Under the pieces are notes generated by a model. It did no database searches and was not told where the DNA came from. It saw only the letters and a list, made by a program, of their open reading frames with translations. A program made the position numbers and the translations under genes. A stretch of DNA of 64,000 nt from Lachnospiraceae bacterium (GTDB taxonomy: Bacteria > Bacillota > Clostridia > Lachnospirales > Lachnospiraceae), in NCBI GenBank assembly GCA_910575445.1, contig CAJTFW010000003.1, forward strand, positions 337,316 to 401,315, given 5' to 3'. Below, one piece after another: positions 1-7,319 of the stretch. Within the stretch, counting starts at the first letter, position 1. Every line of letters begins with the position of its first letter.

Positions 1-369
1 AAAGAAAGGCTAGAAAACAGCTACAAGGGCTGCGAAAAGCTTCATAAGTCAATAGAAGAGCTTATGACCATTCCAGCACCAGATTCCAGGCAAAATCTCT
101 ATAACTTGTTCTGTTATGCTTATTATACCGGTCAGTATGAGCGGGCACGTGGCTATCTCGAACTGATGTGCGGTCGTAATATGTGTTTTTGGTGTGATGA
201 AAAAGATTGTACAGAACTTTGGGAAGCGAAAGGTCTTATGGCACTATATGATAACAAAGAAGCAGAAGCCATAGAAGCATTCCATACTTCTAATCGTTGT
301 TGCTGGTTATATGGAACACGGACTGCACATATGATGCTTCGGATATTAGAAAACAGAAAAAAAGAGTAA
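1..369 (+). CDS. C-terminal part of a TPR-like protein, cut by the window edge
   Basis: The reading frame is open from base 1, so the start lies outside the window. The first ATG in frame (64) has no Shine-Dalgarno, so I treat the whole stretch as the tail of a longer gene. The visible 122 residues are helical and look like tetratricopeptide or Sel1-type pairs: a YxxGQYERARGYLE helix pair followed by an AEAIEAFHTS pair. A cysteine cluster of spacing C-x4-C-x2-C-x4-C lies between them and could bind a metal. Function is unknown. An intrinsic terminator follows directly, so this is the last gene of its transcript. The TPR reading comes from helix pattern only. Confidence 0.55.
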   Translation, partial: KERLENSYKGCEKLHKSIEELMTIPAPDSRQNLYNLFCYAYYTGQYERARGYLELMCGRNMCFWCDEKDCTELWEAKGLMALYDNKEAEAIEAFHTSNRCCWLYGTRTAHMMLRILENRKKE

Positions 370-375
370 GGAGAA

Positions 376-410
376 GGGGAGAGCCGCAGTACGCGGCTGC
401 CCCTTTTTTC
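376..410 (+). terminator. Intrinsic terminator after the partial TPR-like gene
   Basis: A GGGG arm and an AGCCGC arm pair with GCGGCT and CCCC around a short AGTAC loop, followed by six T. It lies between the stop of the partial gene and the convergent lipoprotein gene. Confidence 0.8.
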
Positions 411-411
411 A

Positions 412-1005
412 CTATTCTTGCATTTTTTCAAATTCTTTTTCGGTGAGTTGGATATTAAGTGCTCCATACTCTTCATCAGAGGAATAGGCAGTTTCTAAGA
501 TAACAAATCCTCTGGTGGCATCTACCTGATATCTTGTATTGGTAGAGCCGTCTTTGGGCTTGGCGCTCCATTCCTTCTGTGCATAGTCAAAACTTAAATC
601 ATTGACATTCATGCCATTGTAAGTGACTTCCACCTTCTCCACAGAGGTCAGACGAAAGCTTACCGCTTTAATAATACCTTCTGTTGCTGCAAAACTCTGT
701 TCAGAACTAATATCGGATTCTCCGCTCCATGGAGCCATTACAGTGACATGAATCTGGTCACCGGCGCCCCTGTCTAAACTATAGTAAAAGGGAATATATT
801 TATCTCCTTCATGGGCAACATCGGGCATCGCGTCGGTATGTATCTCATATCCTCGCTCCATCATATCTTTGACGGTAGTTTGTCCAAGCACAATGGTGTA
901 ACCATCAATCGTAATCTCCATTGGCAGGTCTACTTTTTTGGCACATGCAGTAATGCAAAATACCAAGAGAAGCAGACAGGTTAACAGTATCGGTTTTCTT
1001 TTCAT
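412..1005 (-). CDS. Predicted lipoprotein, family unknown
   Basis: A 197-residue protein with a lipoprotein signal: basic MKRK, a leucine-rich core, then an ITAC lipobox with the modified cysteine near residue 21. It should be exported and anchored to the outer face of the membrane. The mature part starts with an ITIDGYTIVLGQTTVKDMMERGY segment. A related segment (IGEVEVFVGETTLQTLLDADF) occurs in the lipoprotein at 32308-32946, so the two seem to share a fold and probably an ancestor. It is monocistronic, between a terminator on its 3' side and a LysM gene on its 5' side. No enzymatic motif is visible and I do not assign a function. Confidence 0.8.
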   Translation of the reverse strand: MKRKPILLTCLLLLVFCITACAKKVDLPMEITIDGYTIVLGQTTVKDMMERGYEIHTDAMPDVAHEGDKYIPFYYSLDRGAGDQIHVTVMAPWSGESDISSEQSFAATEGIIKAVSFRLTSVEKVEVTYNGMNVNDLSFDYAQKEWSAKPKDGSTNTRYQVDATRGFVILETAYSSDEEYGALNIQLTEKEFEKMQE

Positions 1006-1094
1006 TTTTATAAGTTCCTTTCTATCATTATATTGTGATGCTCCTCCTTAGAGAGGGGTATCATACAAAATATTTTTGGTAAATTTTTCCATCT

Positions 1095-1481
1095 TTACTT
1101 TTTTTCGACAGAATAGTAGGGAATGGTAATCTTCTTACCTGCTGTCAGATGGTCTGTTATCAGATGGTTAATCTTCATGACTTCGTAGATATAGTCCATA
1201 CGAGTGCTATAATAGTCATAGTCAATATATTCCTCAGCAATATCCCATAAGGTATCGCCTGGCTGAACCTTGATGCTTGTGTAATACTTATACACCGGGT
1301 CCTTGTCTGGCTCTTCGGCTTTGGCTAAAAGTGTACCAAAGCCGACCCCCACGCCAAACATTACAATAATGGTCAGAAAGAAAATAAGGATTCGCTTCCT
1401 CTTGGTTCGTTGTTCATTAAGAACCTGCTCCCTTCTGGCTCGCCTGAATTCTTCCCTTGTCATAGTCTCTGTTGCGTACAT
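1095..1481 (-). CDS. LysM-domain membrane protein, YneA-like SOS cell-division inhibitor
   Basis: A 128-residue protein starting at the ATG at 1481, eight bases after AGGAG; the longer frame to 1547 runs through the promoter. It has a basic cytoplasmic N-terminus, one membrane helix (residues about 28-50) and a C-terminal LysM domain (VQPGDTLWDIAEEY ... TAGKKITIPYY) that binds peptidoglycan outside the cell. This is the YneA architecture, where a LexA-controlled LysM protein delays division after DNA damage. The promoter carries a LexA box between a consensus -35 and -10, with two more box-like sites beside it. YneA genes often sit next to lexA; here lexA is 22 kb away. YneA-like function is inferred from architecture plus regulation. 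Confidence 0.8.
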   Translation of the reverse strand: MYATETMTREEFRRARREQVLNEQRTKRKRILIFFLTIIVMFGVGVGFGTLLAKAEEPDKDPVYKYYTSIKVQPGDTLWDIAEEYIDYDYYSTRMDYIYEVMKINHLITDHLTAGKKITIPYYSVEKK

Positions 1482-1501
1482 TCCACTCACTCCTTCGATT
1501 C

Positions 1502-1580
1502 CAGAACACTTGTTCTTAGCTATAGGTCTATTATACAATCCGAACATTCGTTTGTCAATAAAAAACCGAAAATTTGTTCG
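1502..1580. promoter_or_regulatory. Cluster of three LexA (SOS) box-like sites
   Basis: Three 14-mers fit the Firmicutes LexA consensus CGAAC-N4-GTTCG: AGAACACTTGTTCT (1502-1515), CGAACATTCGTTTG (1541-1554) and CGAAAATTTGTTCG (1567-1580). The middle site lies in the spacer of the LysM gene promoter and touches its -35. The outer sites lie upstream of the promoter and in the 5' leader. The divergent motor operon starts at 1695, so the sites may also affect it, but their placement fits the minus-strand gene best. Confidence 0.75.
1530..1558 (-). promoter_or_regulatory. Consensus sigma-A promoter of the LysM gene
   Basis: On the minus strand TTGACA (1553-1558) is followed after exactly 17 bases by TATAAT (1530-1535). 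The LexA box at 1541-1554 occupies the spacer, so bound LexA would block polymerase. Confidence 0.85.
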
Positions 1581-1694
1581 ATACTTTTAAAAATCAGCCA
1601 AAGAACATAAAGTTTCCTTAAGATTGACAGTATTCGATTGTGAAGAACGGGAAAATATGATAAAGTAAAGCTATTACAGAAAAGGAGAGACACT

Positions 1695-2825
1695 ATGAAA
1701 AATAAACTTTATTATCTTTTGGCGGTCTTGTATATCCTGATGTTTGGATTCATTTTATACATAAATGGGGTCTTTACAGGGGAGATGACATCGCTAAGTA
1801 ACCTGCTGATTAATATAGGCTTTTTGTTGGTTATTGGTATCTTGTTTTTGATGTCTTTTGCAAGCTTTGGAAGACTGAACCGGATGACAGATGCACTTAC
1901 CCTTTCAACGGATGAGATATTGGATAAGCATCAGACAGCACAGCAGAATCTGTGGCCAGTGTATCGCAAGAAAAAAGAGGCATTTTCCGATGCGATACTC
2001 AATGAACAGTTTCATAAATATCAGAAACGTATTGCCTCACACACTAGCAGCAGAGGAATGGTAATGGATTCTTGCTCTATCGAGGATTATATTAATGAAG
2101 AGCTGCTTAATCAGGTTGGAAAGACGTATTTTAATTCTGCGGTATCGGGCACCTTGACAGGACTTGGTATCTTAGGAACCTTTTTGGGACTTACGATGGG
2201 GATGAGTTCTTTCTCTGGAAATGATATTTTTACGATTTCAGACAATATTGCGCCTCTTCTTGATGGTATGAAGGTGGCATTTCACACGTCGGTATATGGT
2301 ATTTTCTTCTCTCTGATTTTTACATTTGTCTATCGGAGTCTGATGTCTGACGCTTATGAGAAGCTTGCAGATTTTATAGAGGTATTTCAGGAGTATGCGG
2401 CGCCGGAAGTCAATACTACGGACGAGAACACCAGTGCAATGCTGATTTATCAGGCAAATATGGCGAATTCTCTAAAAGCAATCGTTGAGCTTCTGCGCGG
2501 AAATGCCTATGAGCAGACAAAGGGCGTGGAGCAGATTGTGAAATATTTCACAGAACATCTTTCAGAGACAATGGGTGCGGATTTTGGAAATATTGGAAAA
2601 TCGCTGAATCAGGCATGTATGACACAGGAGACCTATGCGCAGAACTTTAAGCGGCTTGAGGAGAGTACCAGGACGCTGTTAGAGGCGTGTCAGGTGATGA
2701 ATGAGACGATGCATCAGACGCTAGAAAAGCAAAGTCTAATAGAAGATAAGCTCTCTAAGACCTGCGAGGATTTAAGCAACGAACTGTATACGTTTCATCA
2801 GATGAGGAATTTGTATGAAGAATAG
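1695..2825 (+). CDS. ZorA-like MotA/TolQ/ExbB-family channel subunit
   Basis: A 376-residue membrane protein with helices near residues 5-25, 35-57, 148-170 and 195-215. The MotA/TolQ/ExbB signature is clear: GILGTFLGLTMGMSSF in the third helix and GMKVAFHTSVYGIFFSL in the fourth. Proteins with this signature plus a long cytoplasmic tail include ZorA of the Zorya anti-phage system. The C-terminal 150 residues are helical and coiled-coil-like (QTKGVEQIVKYF, LEESTRTLLEAC), as in the ZorA tail. It overlaps the next gene by 11 bases, so the two are co-translated as an ion-driven motor pair. No ZorC, ZorD or ZorE homologue is present, so a Zorya role is an inference; another envelope energy-transducing role is possible. 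Confidence 0.75.
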   Translation: MKNKLYYLLAVLYILMFGFILYINGVFTGEMTSLSNLLINIGFLLVIGILFLMSFASFGRLNRMTDALTLSTDEILDKHQTAQQNLWPVYRKKKEAFSDAILNEQFHKYQKRIASHTSSRGMVMDSCSIEDYINEELLNQVGKTYFNSAVSGTLTGLGILGTFLGLTMGMSSFSGNDIFTISDNIAPLLDGMKVAFHTSVYGIFFSLIFTFVYRSLMSDAYEKLADFIEVFQEYAAPEVNTTDENTSAMLIYQANMANSLKAIVELLRGNAYEQTKGVEQIVKYFTEHLSETMGADFGNIGKSLNQACMTQETYAQNFKRLEESTRTLLEACQVMNETMHQTLEKQSLIEDKLSKTCEDLSNELYTFHQMRNLYEE

Positions 2826-3741
2826 AAAAAAAGGCAAAGCCGCATTTACAGAACCCAGTTATTGGCAGTCTTATTCGGATATGATGGCTGCGCTTCTTTT
2901 GATTTTTATTTTGATTATTGCGATTACCTTGGCAATTTATAAGCAGAAGCGAAATGATTTGGAAGAAGCGCAGATACAGCTAAGCGTGACACAATCAGAG
3001 CTAGAAGCTTCAAAAGCAGACTTAGAGGCATCCCGCGCAGATTTGGAAGCGTCAAAGGTGGACCTTCAGGCATCAGAAGAGGAGCTTCGAAACTCTTTAA
3101 AGGAGCTAGAAGAAGCTTATGCAAAGGCTACTATGACACAGGAGGAGCTTGATGCAGCGTATTTAGAGATTGATGAAGCAAAAGCTGAACTAAATGCAAC
3201 TAGAAGTGAACTTCAGGATATTATTGGAATTCGGACAGATATTATCGGAGAGTTGCAGACGCGATTTAGCAATTCTTCGATGAAGGTGGATGCACAGACA
3301 GGTTCCATTACTTTTTCGTCGGATGTGTTGTTTCGATATAACAGTGCAACATTGACTTCGGAGAGCAAAGCAACCCTTAAAGAGATTATTCCTATGTATC
3401 TGGGGGTATTGCTTCAGGAAAATTTCAGACCATATATTGCTGAGATTATTATTGAAGGGCATACAGATACAGATGGAGATTACCAGAGTAATATGACCCT
3501 TTCCTACAACCGGGCAAATTCGGTGGCAAAATTCTGTATGGATGGTGAAAACGGATTAAGCGGGCAGCAGATTGAAGTGCTGCAAAAGTTGATGACCGTA
3601 AATGGAAGGTCGTTTAGCAATCCTATCTATGAAGATGGAGGAGAGAAGGTAAATATGGCGGCTTCTAGAAGGGTGGAGATTAAGTTTCGGCTAAAAGAAG
3701 ATGAGATGATTGAAAAGATATCGGAAGTGTTGAATCATTAG
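2815..3741 (+). CDS. ZorB-like MotB/OmpA-family peptidoglycan-anchored subunit
   Basis: A 308-residue protein with a short cytoplasmic N-terminus, one membrane helix (about 20-43) whose SYSDMMAALLLIF start carries the conserved ion-carrying aspartate of MotB and ZorB, a coiled coil (about 50-135), and a C-terminal OmpA domain (about 160-295) with the peptidoglycan-binding pattern EGHTDTDG ... NRANSVAKF. It pairs with the upstream channel subunit to form an ion-driven stator-like complex. The coiled coil contains near-identical heptads (LEASKAD, LEASRAD, LEASKVD, LQASEEE) that look recently amplified. The next gene starts 8 bases later, so the operon has three genes. Confidence 0.8.
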   Translation: MKNRKKGKAAFTEPSYWQSYSDMMAALLLIFILIIAITLAIYKQKRNDLEEAQIQLSVTQSELEASKADLEASRADLEASKVDLQASEEELRNSLKELEEAYAKATMTQEELDAAYLEIDEAKAELNATRSELQDIIGIRTDIIGELQTRFSNSSMKVDAQTGSITFSSDVLFRYNSATLTSESKATLKEIIPMYLGVLLQENFRPYIAEIIIEGHTDTDGDYQSNMTLSYNRANSVAKFCMDGENGLSGQQIEVLQKLMTVNGRSFSNPIYEDGGEKVNMAASRRVEIKFRLKEDEMIEKISEVLNH

Positions 3742-3749
3742 GAGATACT

Positions 3750-5249
3750 ATGGATATTCAAAAATTAAAACAACTAATTTACCAAGGAGAGAAAGTAGAT
3801 GTAGAATGTAAAAAAGCAGAAAGTAATGTTCCAAAGTCTGTTTATGATTCTTATTCGGCTTTTGCAAATACAAAAGGCGGCTATATTATTCTTGGTGTGG
3901 ATGAAAACAAGAAGAAAACCAATCCAGAAGAGCGTTTTATTATCCAAGGAATAGAAAATCCTTCCAAACAATTAGAAGATTTTTGGAATACTATAAATTC
4001 TGATAAGGTCAATATCAATATTTTGAAAGATGAAGATGTATTTTTAGTAACAGAAGATGCGATTACGCTTATTGTAATTCATGTTCCGCGTGCTAATTTT
4101 CAAATGCGTCCGATATATGTTGGAGCCAACCCTTTCACCAACTCATATAAGAGAAATCATGAAGGAGATTATCATTGTACAAATGCTGAGATTCGGTCAA
4201 TGTTTCGCGACCAAAATGCAGAAGGTGTAGATGATATGGTTATAGAGCATTATACCATGGATGACGTGGATATTGATACACTTCGGGCATATCGTATGCG
4301 CTTTCAAAACGAAAACGGAGAGCATATATGGAATACCTATGATGATAAACATTTTCTTGAGATGCTTGGTGGATATAGAAAAGACAGAGAAAAAGGAATT
4401 GAAGGACTAACATTGGCTGGGCTTATGATGTTTGGAAACGGACTGGTCGTTCGTGATGTATTTGATAATATTTTTATGGATTACAGGGATGAGTCTTGTA
4501 AGACAGAAGATGTTCGGTGGAATGACCGTATCACATATGATGGTACATGGGAAAATAATGTGTTCAATTTCTTGGGAAAAGTGTTGCCAAAGCTTACAGC
4601 AGAACTGCCAAAGCCTTTTAAATTAAAAGGATATGTCAGAGAAGATGATACTCCGCTACATAAAGCGGTCAGAGAATCTTGTGTAAACATGATTATTCAT
4701 GCAGATTATATGCTTGAAGGGACACTAAAGGTAATTAAAACTGTTGATGGTTTTGAAATCTCAAATCCAGGTGTTCTGAAAATTCCAAAAGAACAAATAT
4801 ATAAAGGCGGCAACTCAAAAGCCAGAAATCCAAGAATACAATCCATGCTTCGTATGGTGGGATATGGAGATAATATTGGTTCTGGATTTCCAACAATATT
4901 AAACGCTTGGGAGCAGCAAGGATGGGAAACGCCAGAGTTAATTGAAGATACTATTTTAAATCAGGTTACTTTGATTTTAAAGGTAAAACAAGAAAAATCG
5001 GCGAAAAAAAGTGGCGAAAAAAAATCGGCGAAAAAAAGTGGCGAAAAAAAAGTAACGAATAAAACCTTGGAAAATCAACGCTTCATTCTGGACAGCATGA
5101 AACAAGGGGTGTGGTATAAAGCATCAAGTTTTAAAGATGTTGTTGCTGTTAAAGAGTCTCGCATTAAGGAGTTGTTAAAAGATTTAACAGAACAGGGAAA
5201 GATAGAATCAACAGGCAGTACAAAAGGAAAGATGTATAGAAGATGTTAA
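3750..5249 (+). CDS. AlbA_2 (Schlafen-like) and RecG-like ATP-binding protein
   Basis: A 499-residue protein. The N-terminal AlbA_2 domain (about 10-150) has the family motifs VECKKAE, SAFANTKGGYIILGVDE and VPRANFQMRPIYV. The C-terminal part (about 300-400) is a RecG-like HATPase_c_4 region (HKAVRESCVNMIIHADY, GNSKARNPRIQSMLRMVGYGDNIGSGF). A lysine-rich linker with the nonapeptide SAKKSGEKK twice leads to a winged helix (about 425-499). Such proteins are usually regulators or accessory nucleic-acid-binding proteins. It starts 8 bases after the ZorB-like gene and ends in a terminator, so it is the third member of the motor operon, where it could act as sensor or effector. The function is inferred; the domains are clear. 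Confidence 0.75.
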   Translation: MDIQKLKQLIYQGEKVDVECKKAESNVPKSVYDSYSAFANTKGGYIILGVDENKKKTNPEERFIIQGIENPSKQLEDFWNTINSDKVNINILKDEDVFLVTEDAITLIVIHVPRANFQMRPIYVGANPFTNSYKRNHEGDYHCTNAEIRSMFRDQNAEGVDDMVIEHYTMDDVDIDTLRAYRMRFQNENGEHIWNTYDDKHFLEMLGGYRKDREKGIEGLTLAGLMMFGNGLVVRDVFDNIFMDYRDESCKTEDVRWNDRITYDGTWENNVFNFLGKVLPKLTAELPKPFKLKGYVREDDTPLHKAVRESCVNMIIHADYMLEGTLKVIKTVDGFEISNPGVLKIPKEQIYKGGNSKARNPRIQSMLRMVGYGDNIGSGFPTILNAWEQQGWETPELIEDTILNQVTLILKVKQEKSAKKSGEKKSAKKSGEKKVTNKTLENQRFILDSMKQGVWYKASSFKDVVAVKESRIKELLKDLTEQGKIESTGSTKGKMYRRC

Positions 5250-5280
5250 AAGGGTTTTCAGTTTTTGAAAACCCTTTTTA
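5248..5280. terminator. Bidirectional intrinsic terminator
   Basis: AAAAGGGTTTTC and GAAAACCCTTTT form a 12-bp stem with a T-rich run on both strands, between the convergent AlbA_2 gene and the ABC-class ATPase gene. Confidence 0.85.
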
Positions 5281-5289
5281 AATTCTGTC

Positions 5290-7020
5290 TTAGCCGCGAA
5301 AACGGTTAAGACATGCATAGATTTCTTGTAATCTTGGTTTGGCCAGACCGCAGGGGATATAGGAGCCACAGAAGGGGTCCCATCCTTTTTTATCCAGAGT
5401 GTCAGAGAGGATTTGTATGGTCTGTCTGACGGTTCGCTTGCCATCTAAGACTTGTTCTAGAGCGTAGCGCAGAAGATGAGCCAGAGCATTGGTCTGTTCA
5501 GAATCGGCAAGTTGTTCCACATAACGCAGGTCAATAGTCTCTTTGTCAAGAGAGAAAGAATCTTTTCCAAAGCCTTTGATTTTCATATGCTCGTGGCGGT
5601 TGTCGGGTTGGCGGTTGCCGCTTCGATAATCCCTTCTTTCGCGGGTTTTGCGATGGAAGGGTGGAAGAGTGCGCTTGTCGTCTGGTATACAAAAACCAGG
5701 AGCCTGGATTCTAGGAGCGGTGTGCTCTTTGCAGAGGGATTTGACATGCTCTGTGATGTCAAGTGGACGATAGCAGTCCATCTGAAGAATTTTATCTGCG
5801 ATATAGAAAAAAGCTCCAGAACTTCCAGCTACTAAGATAGTAGAGATACCCGCTTGTTCATAGAGGTCACGAGCACGCTCTAAAAATGGAGTGATAGGTT
5901 CTTTCTCACGGCTGATAACTTGTTGCATAAAGTCGTCACGCAGCATAAAATTAGTGGCAGAAGTGTCTTCGTCAATCAGAAACAGACGAGCGTCGGCTTC
6001 TATATGTTCTATAACCCCGGCAGCTTGTGAAGTGCTTCCGCTGGCATCAGGAGTGGAGAAGCATTTGGTATCTTTTTTATTAGGCAAATCGTTGATAAAA
6101 AGAGAGATGTCGACATTTCGAACAGAACGTCCATCTTCTGCGCGAAGTTTGACCGCAGTATCGTCAGTGATGACATATTCTCGCCCATCTCCGGCAATAT
6201 GGTTGTAGACACCAGTCTGTAATGCTTCTAATAGCGTAGACTTTCCATGATAACCGCCGCCTACAATCAGAGTGATACCTTGTGGAATTGCCATTCCAGT
6301 AATCTTTCCTTTATGAGGAAGAACTAAAGTTCTCTCCATGGCAGCGGGAGAAGAGAATGGAACACTGTCTTTCATCGGAAGGTCAGAGACACCGCTTTTT
6401 CTTGGCAAGACAGCACCATTTGCCACAAAAGCAACCAATTTTTCTTCTTTTAAGATAGTTCGGATAGCTTCCTGGTCTTCCGAGAGGAAGACTGCCGCTT
6501 CGACTTTTTTAGGGTCTAATTTCTTATAGAAGAAACTGTTCTCAACACAGCGCGGAAGAAAATCAAACAGGATTTTTTCCAATTCGCCAGCGTTAATAGT
6601 GCGGCCAAAAGCAGGAAAGCCTACATGGAAGCGGGCAATCACTTTGGTATCAGTAATCTCGCAGGCACTTCGGTCTAAAACTTCTTGTCCACAGCGGGTA
6701 ATGGAGAGAAGACCGCTTTTCCCGGAACCTTTGGCTTTAAAATTATAGTCTTCAAATTGAGAGGCGAATTGACGAGTCAGAAAATCCTGAAGCGCGATGC
6801 GAGAGCAGTCCCGTTCATAGTAGGTTGGTGGAAATGCAGCTACTTTATGCAAAATTTCTATATGCAAGCTAGAAGGAGATGCAAAAGGGTCTCCTTGTAC
6901 ATGGTCAATCGAAAGATAGAAATTGTTGAACTGATAGATGCCGGCTAAGGATTTATAGGCGGGGTAACTTTTGTGGTCTATAGAACGCAGGGAAGTGCGT
7001 AATTCGTTAGATGATTTCAT
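5290..7020 (-). CDS. Predicted ATPase of the ABC class (ABC_ATPase family)
   Basis: A 576-residue soluble protein. The Walker A lies near residue 250 (VGGGYHGKSTLLEAL) and is followed by the family-specific HIAGDGREYVITDDTAVKLRAEDGR block; a Walker B-like LFLIDEDTSATNFM lies near residue 350. This is the pattern and length of the PF09818 family of predicted ABC-class ATPases, whose cellular role is not established. There is no membrane segment and no partner permease. It starts at the ATG at 7020 after AAGGAGAG and is monocistronic, with a terminator downstream. It sits between the motor operon and a recombinase, so it may belong to the accessory region, although the family is widespread. Confidence 0.8.
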   Translation of the reverse strand: MKSSNELRTSLRSIDHKSYPAYKSLAGIYQFNNFYLSIDHVQGDPFASPSSLHIEILHKVAAFPPTYYERDCSRIALQDFLTRQFASQFEDYNFKAKGSGKSGLLSITRCGQEVLDRSACEITDTKVIARFHVGFPAFGRTINAGELEKILFDFLPRCVENSFFYKKLDPKKVEAAVFLSEDQEAIRTILKEEKLVAFVANGAVLPRKSGVSDLPMKDSVPFSSPAAMERTLVLPHKGKITGMAIPQGITLIVGGGYHGKSTLLEALQTGVYNHIAGDGREYVITDDTAVKLRAEDGRSVRNVDISLFINDLPNKKDTKCFSTPDASGSTSQAAGVIEHIEADARLFLIDEDTSATNFMLRDDFMQQVISREKEPITPFLERARDLYEQAGISTILVAGSSGAFFYIADKILQMDCYRPLDITEHVKSLCKEHTAPRIQAPGFCIPDDKRTLPPFHRKTRERRDYRSGNRQPDNRHEHMKIKGFGKDSFSLDKETIDLRYVEQLADSEQTNALAHLLRYALEQVLDGKRTVRQTIQILSDTLDKKGWDPFCGSYIPCGLAKPRLQEIYACLNRFRG

Positions 7021-7223
7021 GGTTCTCTCCTTTATAAAAAATGGCTTCTTAACTACGAGGTATAGTATAGCAATTTTTTCACAAGTTCGTCAATGAGAGA
7101 TTAAGAGAGACATAAAAATTTTATGTTAATAAAATAAGAAATAGTTGTCATAAAATATTTATGTAAATTAAATATTTCGGTTGAAAAAGAGCGGGGATGG
7201 TGGTAATATAGAGCTATACAGAA

Positions 7224-7253
7224 CACGTCGCAAAATGGCAGTTTTGCGACGTG
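7224..7253. other. Perfect 12-6-12 palindrome, candidate Xer recombination site
   Basis: CACGTCGCAAAA, six bases TGGCAG, then TTTTGCGACGTG. The arms are perfectly complementary. It lies 66 bases upstream of the XerS-like gene. Neither strand has a T-run after the stem, so a terminator is unlikely. The size matches Xer sites (11-bp arms around a 6-bp centre), and in streptococci and lactococci the dif site lies next to xerS. The perfect symmetry is unusual for dif, so an operator site is the alternative. Confidence 0.45.
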
Positions 7254-7319
7254 ATAATTAGCTTTTAGCATATATTATTAATACTTACAGTATATTTTAT
7301 TTGTGATGGAGGAAAATTT

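Noticed and set aside
1695..5249. Canonical Zorya type I or II system
   Set aside because: ZorC, ZorD and ZorE homologues are absent; only the motor pair is recognisable, so I call it Zorya-like.
7224..7253. Palindrome as intrinsic terminator
   Set aside because: No T-run on either strand, and it lies between divergent genes where no terminator is needed.
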